From positions 62,001 to 126,000 of the forward strand of contig NZ_PJMX01000002.1 in the NCBI RefSeq assembly GCF_002846415.1: a stretch of DNA of 64,000 nucleotides, read 5' to 3'. Position numbers and translations under genes: made by a program. The notes under the pieces were generated by a model, which saw nothing but the letters and a program-made list of their open reading frames with translations, was not told where the DNA came from and made no database searches. Source of the stretch: Streptomyces sp. TLI_146 (GTDB lineage Bacteria > Actinomycetota > Actinomycetes > Streptomycetales > Streptomycetaceae). Below, in pieces: positions 17,509 through 24,931 of the stretch. The stretch's first letter is position 1. Each line of letters begins with the position of its first letter.

Positions 17509-17539
17509 GTTCCAGGGGCTGTCGGGGATGGGCTATATT
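17509..17539 (+). promoter_or_regulatory. candidate promoter for a structured RNA
   Basis: TATATT at 17534-17539 is a good -10 box in GC-rich DNA. TTCCAG about 18 bases upstream could serve as -35. No protein-coding start follows closely; a series of stem-loops does. Confidence 0.35.
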
Positions 17540-17545
17540 GGATCT

Positions 17546-17700
17546 TGAGTTCGCGCCCGCGATGAGCGGCTGCGGGCCCGGCGTTGGTGGTCCAAGGAAA
17601 GGCGCCCCACTTCCTGTGGGGAGATGTAGGTGCAAGGCCTGCCCAGCGCTCGATGAACGAGGGCCCTGGTCTCCGTATGGAGGCCGGGGCCCTTACTCGT
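17546..17700 (+). ncRNA. candidate structured non-coding RNA ending in a strong hairpin
   Basis: In the 496-bp gene-free gap, the stretch after the TATATT box folds repeatedly. CCCCAC/GTGGGG makes a 6-bp stem around TTCCT (17605-17621). A near-perfect 15-bp stem spans 17660-17674 and 17679-17693 around the loop GTAT, with two G-U pairs. The latter could be its terminator, although no U-tract follows. Short open frames on both strands look non-coding. I cannot assign it to a known RNA family; a 6S-like or regulatory RNA is possible. The rest of the gap up to 17897 shows nothing clear. Confidence 0.4.
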
Positions 17701-17897
17701 ATGCGGTCCATTCGGTCCGGGCGACCGACCCGGCGGTGGCCGGCGGCTTTCTGGGCCTGCCTCGGCGGTGTCACCCGCGTGGACGCCCTGTCGGCACCCT
17801 GTTGGCGCCCTGTTAGCGGGCTGTTGGAAGCGGCTGTGAGGATTCCCGGCGGGGCGGCGACGAGCCGTGATCCCATCCACTCGACATCGGGGGACCC

Positions 17898-18437
17898 ATG
17901 AAAATCCTCAAGACCGCACTGATGACGGCCTCGGCCCTCGCCATGGCCGCCGGGATGACGCTCTCGTCCTCGGCGTCGGCCTCGGCCACGTCGACGAACG
18001 AGTTCGTCAACCAGAACGGCAACCACTGCCTGGCCATCGACATGGGGCAGGAGTACCAGGTCCTCGCGATCCTGTGGACCTGCAACCACAACCCCGACCA
18101 GCAGTGGCACGTCGCCGACCGCAAGGGCAGCGACGGCGGTGGCACCTACTACGAGATCAAGAACGGCTACGGCCAGTGTCTCGGCACATGGCAGGGCGCG
18201 ACCGGCAACGGCACGAGCGTCGTCGGCTGGGAGTGCAACGGCAACCCGGACCAGCAGTGGTACGTCGACACCGTCTCCAGCGACCCGCGCTACTCCGCGA
18301 TCCGCAGCCACGCGGCCTGGGCCAACGGCGACGGCAACAAGTGCCTCGCCCAGTACAACGGCAGCGGCGACGGCGCCCCGGTCGTGATCTGGGACTGCAA
18401 CGGCAACAGCGACCAGCACTGGATGCGCGTCGGCTGA
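17898..18437 (+). CDS. secreted ricin-type beta-trefoil lectin domain protein
   Basis: A 179-residue exported protein. The signal peptide is MKILKTALMTASALAMAAGM and onwards, with cleavage probably after the SASASA stretch near residue 30. The mature part is one beta-trefoil with three QxW-type repeats: PDQQWHV, PDQQWYV and SDQHWMRV, each preceded by a WxCN segment with paired cysteines. Such domains bind sugars; here there is no attached enzyme, so it is a stand-alone lectin. GGGGGAC upstream is the ribosome site for ATG 17898. It is monocistronic and followed by a 12-bp-stem terminator. Confidence 0.9.
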   Translation: MKILKTALMTASALAMAAGMTLSSSASASATSTNEFVNQNGNHCLAIDMGQEYQVLAILWTCNHNPDQQWHVADRKGSDGGGTYYEIKNGYGQCLGTWQGATGNGTSVVGWECNGNPDQQWYVDTVSSDPRYSAIRSHAAWANGDGNKCLAQYNGSGDGAPVVIWDCNGNSDQHWMRVG

Positions 18438-18447
18438 CATCGGTGAG

Positions 18448-18477
18448 GGTGAGCGGGCGGACGCCCGCCCGCTCACC
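18448..18477 (+). terminator. hairpin terminator after the lectin gene
   Basis: GGTGAGCGGGCG (18448-18459) pairs perfectly with CGCCCGCTCACC (18466-18477) across a 6-base loop, ten bases after the lectin stop codon. No U-run follows, as is usual in Streptomyces. Confidence 0.75.
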
Positions 18478-18520
18478 GGCCCCAGCCGGGCGGCGGCCGT
18501 CCCCGTACACCGGGCGACCG

Positions 18521-18660
18521 GTCAAGGGGAGACGAAGAGGTCAAGGGGAGACGAAGAGGTCAAGGGGAGACGGGGAGACGAAGAGGTCAAGGAGAGACGG
18601 GGAGACGAAGAGGTCAAGGAGAGACGGAGAGACGGAGAGACGGAGAGACGGAGAGACGAA
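18521..18660. repeat. purine-rich tandem repeat array
   Basis: Two exact 19-bp units (18521-18539, 18540-18558; GTCAAGGGGAGACGAAGAG) are followed by two 27-bp versions carrying an extra 8-bp GGGGAGAC-type insert. A run of 8-bp GGAGAGAC units then continues to about 18657. The plus strand is almost all purine. The array ends about 60 bp before the ArsR-like regulator gene and lies in its upstream region. Confidence 0.85.
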
Positions 18661-18721
18661 CGATTGACGTTAACCGTCAACCGACGCACCCCACCTGCGC
18701 GAACTCCGGCACCATGGCCCC

Positions 18722-19840
18722 ATGAGCGTGATCATCGACATCACCGGACTGCCGCCCGAGCGCCTCGTGTTCAGCCCCGCGCCGCTCGCCGAGCTGTGCG
18801 CCGCGCTGCACGCGCTGGCCGAGCCGGGGCACCACCCGGGGCTGCACGGGTGGACGACCGCGACGAACGCCGCCCTCAAGCCGGACCTCGCGGACCGGCT
18901 GTGCGAGGCGGAATTCCTGTGGACGTCGTCGTTCTCCGACATCGCGCTGCCGTTCGCCGCGCTGCCCGACGCGCACGGCCGCCCGGGCGCCACGCTCGCC
19001 GAGGACCTGGACATGCTGGACCGGCTCGACGACGACGTGTTCGTCGACGCCGCCCTGGAGATCTCCTGCACCAGCAACTACGGCCGCGGCGGCCCCTCCC
19101 CGCTCAGCGACGCCAAGGCCCGCGCCCACGCCCTGGAACGCGCCGCCGCCCGGGGACCGAGGCAACTCGACTTCGCCACCCGCCTCCTGGAGGACCCGCC
19201 CGCCCTGCGGGCCTGGACCCGGCGGCTCTTCGAGGACTGCGCCGAGGCGTTCTTCGACGACGTCTGGCAGCGCGTACGCGTCGAGCTCGCCGCCGACGCC
19301 CGGCACAAGACGCAGGTGCTGCGCCACAAGGGCCTCGCGGAGGCGCTGGCGGAGGTCTCGCCCGCCGTCGCGCTCGAGCAGGACGGGTCCCGTATCAGCG
19401 TGGACAAGCTGAGCAGCGGCCGTACGCACGCGCTCGACCCGGCCGTCGGCCCCGGCGTCACCTTCGTCCCCTCCTCCTTCGGCTGGCCCCACCTGTGGGT
19501 GCTGCACGCACCCCGCTGGCGCCCGGTGATCCACTACCCGGCCGCCGCCCCCACCCTGACCGGCCCCGGCTCCCTGAACCTGCTGGAGCTGCGGATGGAG
19601 GCACTCTCCCACCCGATGCGGATCCGGATGTGCCGCTACCTGGCCCGCGCCGCGTACACCACGACCGAACTCGCGGCCGCCCACGACATCAGCGCGCCCG
19701 AGGTCTCCCGGCACATCGCGATCCTGAAGAAGGCCGGCCTGATCACGACCCGCCGCCGCGGCCGCTACGTACACCACCAGTTGGACCTGACGGTCGTCGC
19801 CCGCCTGGGCAGCGACTTCATCGAGGGGGTGCTGCGCTGA
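18722..19840 (+). CDS. DUF5937 / ArsR-type winged-helix transcriptional regulator
   Basis: A 372-residue protein. The long N-terminal part (about 1-285) starts MSVIIDITGLPPERLVFSPAP and matches the DUF5937 type seen in actinobacterial regulators. The C-terminal 80 residues form an ArsR-like winged helix: MEALSHPMRIRMCRYLARAA, then the recognition region DISAPEVSRHIAILKKAGLI and the wing TTRRRGRYVHH. No metal-binding cysteine pair is visible. The gene stands alone after a tandem-repeat array, and a promoter within the array border is possible. The regulated genes are unknown. Confidence 0.8.
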   Translation: MSVIIDITGLPPERLVFSPAPLAELCAALHALAEPGHHPGLHGWTTATNAALKPDLADRLCEAEFLWTSSFSDIALPFAALPDAHGRPGATLAEDLDMLDRLDDDVFVDAALEISCTSNYGRGGPSPLSDAKARAHALERAAARGPRQLDFATRLLEDPPALRAWTRRLFEDCAEAFFDDVWQRVRVELAADARHKTQVLRHKGLAEALAEVSPAVALEQDGSRISVDKLSSGRTHALDPAVGPGVTFVPSSFGWPHLWVLHAPRWRPVIHYPAAAPTLTGPGSLNLLELRMEALSHPMRIRMCRYLARAAYTTTELAAAHDISAPEVSRHIAILKKAGLITTRRRGRYVHHQLDLTVVARLGSDFIEGVLR

Positions 19841-20222
19841 GGTACGCGGTGGCCGTACGCCAGGGCTGGGGAGCCCCCGGGCCCCTGCGAGGGCGGAAAA
19901 GGCTGCCCTCCCAGGGATTCAAAATCTGTTACCGCCGTTGTCGAATTTGATGGCAGGCGCGCCGAGGATTTCTTGCGCATCGGCCGACCGGTGGAAAATT
20001 CGGCATATTCGCCGGGCGGGGGCCTCCTATCCGTGCTACTGTCGATCTCAGTTGCAGTTGTGGTTCCCAAAAACTTCAAGTGCCCTCGCCGAAGCTCCGC
20101 ACTCAGGGGTCCGGTGGGAGCACTTTTGTATGTCCCGGTCTTTTCTCCGGGCGGGGTAATCATCGCAGTGACGCGGAGTTCGCACGGTGCGGGCTCCGGG
20201 AAATGCCCCGAAGGAGATTGAC
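19841..20222 (+). other. long untranslated leader of the cold-shock gene
   Basis: A 382-bp gene-free stretch that is distinctly AT-richer than its surroundings (for example around 19918-20060). This fits the long structured 5' leader of cold-shock mRNAs. The strong ribosome site GAAGGAGA lies just before ATG 20223. I could not place a promoter with confidence. Confidence 0.4.
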
Positions 20223-20426
20223 ATGGCTGCTGGTACCGTGAAGTGGTTCAACGCGGAAAAGGGCTTCGGCTTCATCGAGCAGGAGGGCGGCGGTCCTGAC
20301 GTGTTCGCCCACTACTCGAACATCGCCGCCCAGGGCTTCCGCGAGCTCCAGGAGGGTCAGAAGGTGACCTTCGAGATCGCGCAGGGCCAGAAGGGCCCGA
20401 CGGCCGAGAACATCGTTCCCGCCTGA
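20223..20426 (+). CDS. cold-shock domain protein (CspA family)
   Basis: A 67-residue single cold-shock domain with both RNA-binding motifs: RNP1 KGFGFI and RNP2 VFAHY (a Y/F variant of VFVHF). It starts MAAGTVKWFNAEKG and ends TAENIVPA, the standard length. It is preceded by GAAGGAGA. It binds single-stranded RNA as a chaperone and anti-terminator. A textbook terminator follows, and the DEAD-box RNA helicase gene comes next, a pairing known from Streptomyces. Confidence 0.97.
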   Translation: MAAGTVKWFNAEKGFGFIEQEGGGPDVFAHYSNIAAQGFRELQEGQKVTFEIAQGQKGPTAENIVPA

Positions 20427-20471
20427 TCTTGACGCAGACGCGTCCCGCCGTAGCGCGGACGCCTCCGTCTT

Positions 20472-20516
20472 AGCTGGGGCCCGCACCTTGGGGTGCGGGC
20501 CCCAGCTGTTTTGTTT
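20472..20516 (+). terminator. intrinsic terminator of the cold-shock gene
   Basis: A perfect 16-bp stem, AGCTGGGGCCCGCACC (20472-20487) with its complement at 20492-20507, encloses the loop TTGG and is followed by GTTTTGTTT. Confidence 0.95.
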
Positions 20517-20672
20517 CGGGGCCGAACCCCGGACCGCATCACCGCATCACTTCGCATTCCCATGCGATTCCCCGCATCAGATTGGCTCGTTCTTGCGATT
20601 CCCCGTGCCACCCGTTTTCCCCGGGAATTCCTTGATACGTGCCGCCGCAAGCAGCATCAAGGAAGGTTCCTC

Positions 20673-22142
20673 TTGAACCGCACACGTACGGGTACGCGCT
20701 CGGATTCTCGCTCGGGCGCCCGTTTCTCCGGCGCCCGTTCCGGATCCCGATCCGGACCCCGCACCGGCTACGGCCGCCGCCCCTCCGCCGTACAGGGTGA
20801 ATTCGCGCCGCCGCAGACGCTCACCCCCGCACTCCCGGCCGTCGAGGCCTTCGCCGAGCTGGCCCTGCCGCGCCCGCTCCTGGCGGCGCTGAGCTCGCAG
20901 GGCGTCACCGTGCCGTTCCCGATCCAGGCGGCCACCCTGCCGAACTCGCTCGCGGGCCGCGACGTGCTCGGCCGGGGCCGCACCGGCTCCGGCAAGACCC
21001 TCGCCTTCGGCCTCGCGCTCCTGGCCCGTACGGCGGGACAGCGCGCCGAGCCGCGCCGGCCGCTGGCACTCGTCCTCGTACCGACGCGCGAGCTCGCGCA
21101 GCAGGTCACCGACGCGCTCACCCCGTACGCCCGGTCGCTGCGGCTGCGCCTGGCCACCGTCGTCGGCGGGATGTCGATCGGCAAGCAGGCCAACGCGCTG
21201 CGCTCGGGCGCCGAGGTCGTCGTGGCGACGCCCGGCCGCCTGAAGGACCTCATCGAGCGCGGCGACTGCGGGCTGGACCAGGTCGCCGTCACCGTCCTCG
21301 ACGAGGCCGACCAGATGGCCGACATGGGCTTCATGCCGCAGGTCACCGCGCTCCTGGACCAGGTGCGCCCCGAGGGCCAGCGGATGCTGTTCTCGGCCAC
21401 CCTGGACCGTAACGTCGACCTGCTGGTGCGCCGCTACCTCAGCGACCCGGTGGTGCACTCCGTCGACCCGTCGGCGGGCGCGGTCACCACGATGGAGCAC
21501 CACGTGTTCCACGTCCACGGCGCCGACAAGCACCGGGCGACCACCGAGATCGCCGCCCGCGACGGGCGGGTGCTGATGTTCCTGGACACCAAGCACGCCG
21601 TCGACCGCCTCACCGAGCACCTGCTCAGCAGCGGTGTACGGGCGGCGGCGCTGCACGGCGGCAAGTCCCAGCCCCAGCGCACCCGTACCCTGTCCCGGTT
21701 CAAGACGGGGCATGTGACGGTGCTCGTGGCCACCAACGTGGCGGCGCGCGGCATCCACGTCGACGACCTCGACCTGGTCGTCAACGTCGACCCGCCCACC
21801 GACCACAAGGACTACCTCCACCGCGGCGGCCGCACCGCCCGCGCGGGCGCCTCCGGCAGCGTCGTCACCCTGGTGACGCCCAACCAGCGCCGCGACATGA
21901 GTCGGCTGATGGCCACGGCGGGCATCGTCCCGCAGACCACCCAAGTGCGCGCAGGCGACGCCGAGTTGGCCCGTATCACCGGAGCGCAGGCCCCCTCGGG
22001 CATCCCGGTCACCATCACCGCCCCGGTGTCGGAGCGCCCGCGCGCCGCCGCCACGTCGCGCGGCCGCCGCAGCCGTACGGGCCAGGACCGGCGCGTACGC
22101 GGTACGGGGCAGCGCAGGCCCGCCGCGGAGGCGGCGGCATAA
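20673..22142 (+). CDS. DEAD-box ATP-dependent RNA helicase
   Basis: A 489-residue helicase. Motifs in order are Q (FPIQAATLP), I (GRTGSGKT), Ia (PTRELAQQ), II (DEADQ), III (SAT), V (ARGIHVDDLD) and VI (HRGGRTARAG), which varies from the usual HRIGRTGRAG. A basic Arg/Ser-rich N-terminus and an Arg-rich C-terminus probably bind RNA. I start it at TTG 20673 (LNRTRTGTRS) because GGAAGG lies just upstream and the open frame before it runs through the cold-shock terminator. Its place after the cold-shock gene suggests unwinding of structured RNA in the cold. The next gene is 49 bp downstream. Confidence 0.93.
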   Translation: MNRTRTGTRSDSRSGARFSGARSGSRSGPRTGYGRRPSAVQGEFAPPQTLTPALPAVEAFAELALPRPLLAALSSQGVTVPFPIQAATLPNSLAGRDVLGRGRTGSGKTLAFGLALLARTAGQRAEPRRPLALVLVPTRELAQQVTDALTPYARSLRLRLATVVGGMSIGKQANALRSGAEVVVATPGRLKDLIERGDCGLDQVAVTVLDEADQMADMGFMPQVTALLDQVRPEGQRMLFSATLDRNVDLLVRRYLSDPVVHSVDPSAGAVTTMEHHVFHVHGADKHRATTEIAARDGRVLMFLDTKHAVDRLTEHLLSSGVRAAALHGGKSQPQRTRTLSRFKTGHVTVLVATNVAARGIHVDDLDLVVNVDPPTDHKDYLHRGGRTARAGASGSVVTLVTPNQRRDMSRLMATAGIVPQTTQVRAGDAELARITGAQAPSGIPVTITAPVSERPRAAATSRGRRSRTGQDRRVRGTGQRRPAAEAAA

Positions 22143-22191
22143 CCCGCCACACGAGCCTGCTCCCCCACCCCCTCTCCTTCCTGGAGGCACC

Positions 22192-22500
22192 ATGCGTTGC
22201 GTCATCGCCCGTTTCCCGTTCGACCTCTCCAAGAGCGGGGTGGAGAACACGATGAAGGGCGTCAAGCCCCAGCCCGTCGTGGGCGAGTCCGTGCTCATCG
22301 GCCGCCGCCGCTACCCCGTCATGCAGGTCGGCGAGGTCGTCACGCGCCAGGACCGCCGTGACTTCAGCGCCCGGGAGGTCGTCCGCGCGATGACCGCCCT
22401 CGGCTTCGCGTGCCGCGTCGCCCCCGAGGCGCTGCCCGCCCGCGACCTGACACCGCTCCAGGCGGCGTCGGAACTGCTGGGCGCACCGACACCGGCGTAG
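22192..22500 (+). CDS. SCO5918-family conserved protein
   Basis: A 102-residue protein, MRCVIARFPFDLSKSGVENT and onwards, with a conserved VIGRRRYPVMQVGEVVTRQDRRDFSA-like middle (given here in part) and a short C-terminal helix. It matches the conserved Streptomyces family found directly after the cold-shock DEAD-box helicase. CTGGAGG precedes the ATG. The function is not known; the fixed neighbourhood suggests a role in RNA or ribosome handling in the cold, which is inference. Confidence 0.8.
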   Translation: MRCVIARFPFDLSKSGVENTMKGVKPQPVVGESVLIGRRRYPVMQVGEVVTRQDRRDFSAREVVRAMTALGFACRVAPEALPARDLTPLQAASELLGAPTPA

Positions 22501-22518
22501 CCGCACCGTACGGGCCAG

Positions 22519-22593
22519 GGCCCTGCCGACGCGCGTCGGCAGGGCCTCACCCATGTCCGTGTGACGGCCCTGCCGACGCGCGTCGACAGGCCC
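22519..22593. terminator. duplicated palindromic hairpins
   Basis: A 28-bp perfect palindrome (22519-22546, arms GGCCCTGCCGACGC and its complement) is followed after 19 bp by a near copy (22566-22593, two mismatches). The flanking TCACCCATGTCC is also duplicated, so this is a tandem duplication of about 47 bp. It ends the helicase/SCO5918 transcript and lies before the MerR gene. Confidence 0.8.
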
Positions 22594-22677
22594 TCACCCA
22601 TGTCCCGGTGTGACGGCGCACCCCCCTCATGCTGTTGAATTCACCCGGCCCGCTTTATGCCGTACACCGAGGTGACA

Positions 22678-23025
22678 GTGACAGCAGATAACCCGCTCAG
22701 CGATCGTCTGGACGATGACGACTACCCCGCCTACACGATGGGCCGGGCCGCCGAGATGCTCGGCACCACGCCCGCCTTCCTGCGGGCCCTGGGCGAGGCA
22801 CGCCTGATCACCCCGCTGCGCTCGGAGGGCGGCCACCGCCGCTACTCCCGCTACCAGCTCCGTATCGCCGCCCGCGCCCGCGAGCTCGTCGACCAGGGCA
22901 CCCCCGTCGAGGCGGCCTGCCGCATCGTCATCCTGGAAGACCAGCTGGAGGAGGCGCAGCGCATCAACGCGGAGTACCGGCGGGCGGCGCAGGAGAAGGA
23001 CGACGGGCCCGCCGACTCCGCCTGA
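22678..23025 (+). CDS. MerR-family transcriptional regulator
   Basis: A small regulator of about 115 residues with an N-terminal winged HTH: YTMGRAAEMLGTTPAFLRAL, then the wing ITPLRSEGGHRRYSRYQL. A dimerising helix EAACRIVILEDQLEEAQRIN follows. There is no effector domain beyond the helix, as in the short MerR proteins linked to this cold-shock block in Streptomyces. GTG 22678 is preceded by GAGG at 22669-22672; GTG 22672 or ATG 22657 in the same frame are alternatives. Targets are unknown; autoregulation or control of the cold-shock genes is possible. Confidence 0.85.
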   Translation: MTADNPLSDRLDDDDYPAYTMGRAAEMLGTTPAFLRALGEARLITPLRSEGGHRRYSRYQLRIAARARELVDQGTPVEAACRIVILEDQLEEAQRINAEYRRAAQEKDDGPADSA

Positions 23026-23187
23026 CGAGGGTGACGCGTTCACCCCGCCCACCCCTCCTACCCCGGACAAATGTCCCGCCGTTCTCGGGACAGCGGTCTC
23101 TGCCGCCGTGTGCCCAGGTCGGAAAGGCTGTTCAGGTCGTCATGACCGTGACACCGAACACCGAACACCGACCGGGGACAACAACTC

Positions 23188-23691
23188 ATGGATCAGTCGC
23201 TCGTGGACCGCACGCTGGATTACCTGAGCGCCGGGGCGGCGGGGGACGTGGCGGCGCTGGACGCCGTCCACGACCCGGGCTTCGAGAGCATCCGGTGCGA
23301 CGGGGCGGGGCGGGTGGTGGCCCTGTCGAGGGCCGAGTTCCTGTCCCTCGTCCGTGCGCCGCGCGAGCGGGGGCAGAGGGGCGAGCGGATGGGTGACATC
23401 GGCTTCCTGGCGACGAGTGAGTACGACGGCCACGGGGCGGTGATCGTACGCCGTGTCCAGGGGGGTGTTCCCGTGCTCTGCACCTTCGTATGGCGCCGGG
23501 AGGAGGGGGAGTGGACCACGCTGCTGCGCGCGTTCACTTTCGCGCCCCATGCCATGCCCGGTGCCATGCCCGATGCCGCGCCCGATTCCGTGCCCGATGC
23601 CGCGCCCGATGCCGCGCCCCCTTCCCCGCCCGATTCCGTGCCCGTTTTCCTGCCCGATTTCCTGTCCGATCGAGGACGGGATCTGGCCTAG
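23188..23691 (+). CDS. NTF2/SnoaL-like domain protein with repetitive C-terminus
   Basis: A 167-residue protein. Residues 1-117 look like a cone-shaped NTF2/DUF4440 domain: RTLDYLSAGAAGDVAALDAVHD, an ALSRAEFLSLV helix and the strands GAVIVRRVQGGVPVLCTFVWRR, split by a turn. From about 122 on, a low-complexity tail of PDAAPDSVPDA-type repeats comes from a degenerate 12-bp DNA repeat. The tail may be a recent expansion, and the ancestral stop may be earlier. No conserved catalytic residues are apparent. It is a single gene with no clear partner. Confidence 0.65.
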   Translation: MDQSLVDRTLDYLSAGAAGDVAALDAVHDPGFESIRCDGAGRVVALSRAEFLSLVRAPRERGQRGERMGDIGFLATSEYDGHGAVIVRRVQGGVPVLCTFVWRREEGEWTTLLRAFTFAPHAMPGAMPDAAPDSVPDAAPDAAPPSPPDSVPVFLPDFLSDRGRDLA

Positions 23692-23773
23692 ATGCTGCGT
23701 AGCGTGGAGGTCGGAAGGCAGGGAGGCGCAGGGCCTCCCCGCTCGTAACTCCCGTATCAAGAGGGCGGACATC

Positions 23774-24310
23774 ATGGTCACTCACGTTCCCGCAGAGGCC
23801 CACGGCGACGAGCGCGGCGCGCTCCTGGCGTTCATCGAGGCCCAGCGCGGCGGGCTGCGGCGCACGCTCCTCGGCCTCACCGAGGAGCAGGCCGCGAGCC
23901 GCCCCAGCGCCAGCGAGCTCTCGCTGTCCGGGCTGCTCAAGCACGTGGCGGAGTGCGAGCTGATCTGGCTGCGCCTGGCCCAGCAGCGGCCGAACGAGAA
24001 GCAGCGCGAGGAGTCGACATGGCACGAGAGCTTCGAGCTGGTCGGTGACGAGACGGTGCCGCAGATGCTGGAGTTCTGGGACAAGGTCGCCAAGGAGACC
24101 GAGGAGTTCGCCCGTTCCGTGCCGTCCCTGGACGACACGTTCCCGCTGCCGGAAGCGCCGTGGTTCCCGAAGGACGGCCGGGTCTCGATGCGCTGGATGC
24201 TGCTGCACCTGATCGAGGAGTTCGGACGGCACGCCGGGCACGCGGACATCGTCCGGGAGTCCCTGGACGGCAAGACGGCGTTCGAGCTGGTGGCGCTGGC
24301 GAACGCGTAG
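23774..24310 (+). CDS. DinB-superfamily protein (DUF664-like)
   Basis: A 178-residue four-helix-bundle protein. The likely metal-binding histidines are in LLKHVAECELIW (His near 56), in STWHES, and in the C-terminal EEFGRHAGHADIVRESLDG. The last motif is the hallmark of the actinobacterial DinB/mycothiol-dependent-like group. Known relatives include thiol S-transferases, but most members have no assigned substrate. The ATG at 23774 follows a weak GAGGG. The stop overlaps a short dispersed repeat. Confidence 0.88.
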   Translation: MVTHVPAEAHGDERGALLAFIEAQRGGLRRTLLGLTEEQAASRPSASELSLSGLLKHVAECELIWLRLAQQRPNEKQREESTWHESFELVGDETVPQMLEFWDKVAKETEEFARSVPSLDDTFPLPEAPWFPKDGRVSMRWMLLHLIEEFGRHAGHADIVRESLDGKTAFELVALANA

Positions 24311-24330
24311 GAGCCTGCTTCCGAACCCCG
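24310..24330 (+). repeat. dispersed 21-bp element, copy 1
   Basis: GGAGCCTGCTTCCGAACCCC and the next base directly follow the DinB stop codon. Related copies lie at 27205-27225 and, inverted, at 54048-54068. Confidence 0.5.
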
Positions 24331-24336
24331 GAGCAC

Positions 24337-24353
24337 TTATCACGCCGTGATAA
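24337..24353. promoter_or_regulatory. perfect palindrome, operator-like
   Basis: TTATCACG and CGTGATAA flank a single C. It is notably AT-rich within GC-rich DNA. It lies in the 621-bp gene-poor gap between the DinB gene and the large HTH protein, so it may serve a regulator acting in this gap. Confidence 0.5.
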
Positions 24354-24367
24354 CCCGGCTGTTGAAC

Positions 24368-24424
24368 GAGCACCGGTGACGAACGGCTTCCGGCTGACGC
24401 CGGTTCCCCGTCTCACCGGTGCTC
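24368..24424. terminator. 12-bp-stem hairpin with nested stem
   Basis: GAGCACCGGTGA (24368-24379) and TCACCGGTGCTC (24413-24424) are perfect inverse complements; an inner CCGGC/GCCGG stem lies between. It could end transcripts from either side. The remainder of the gap to 24931 is Arg/Gly-type simple sequence in which I see no supported gene. Confidence 0.55.
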
Positions 24425-24931
24425 CCACCACAGCAGAAGCCAGCCGACAGCCTCCGAACCGAGACCGCATACGGTCCCCACCAGCACCTGGCGCAACAGC
24501 GAGTTCGCGAACGGCTCGGGCGCGGCGCCCGCACACGGGTGAGAACACGAGCGAGCGCGCGGACGGGAACACGCGCACCCGCACGGACCCGACCGCCCCG
24601 CCACCCGCGGACGCGGACGCCGACGCCGGCGCGGACGCGCGCGCCCCTCTTCCGCCGCTTCGGATCCTGATCCCTCGGCCATGTCGTCCATACCTCTCCC
24701 TGAGACCTCCGGAACGGGCCTCATCCTGGGGTGAGCGGACGGTGTTGCGGACCCGGAACCGCGTTGATGATCCAACCGGCAGCGTTCCCACCCGCCCCGC
24801 GCACCCGTTGCCGCGGGCGCGTCGCCTGTTGCCGGTGTTGCCGCCCCATTCGGCAACGGCCAACCCCTTGCCCCACGCCCGCGATGCGCCAAAGTGGTGT
24901 GGTTCGGTTCGGCGCACTCGGTGGGGAGAGC

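Noticed and set aside
17533..17880. Minus-strand ORF of about 115 codons across the structured RNA region
   Set aside because: Composition is non-coding, and the strongest features are RNA stems on the plus strand; any conservation is better explained at RNA level.
20493..20672. N-terminal extension of the DEAD-box helicase frame back to an upstream ATG
   Set aside because: It would begin inside the cold-shock terminator stem; the TTG at 20673 has a good ribosome site and gives the expected basic N-terminus.
24413..24892. Minus-strand frame ending in LLRQVLVGTVCGLGSEAVGW-like hydrophobic sequence
   Set aside because: The last 30 residues resemble a small membrane peptide, but the rest is Arg/Gly-rich simple sequence and no credible start codon with a ribosome site lies close to the hydrophobic part.
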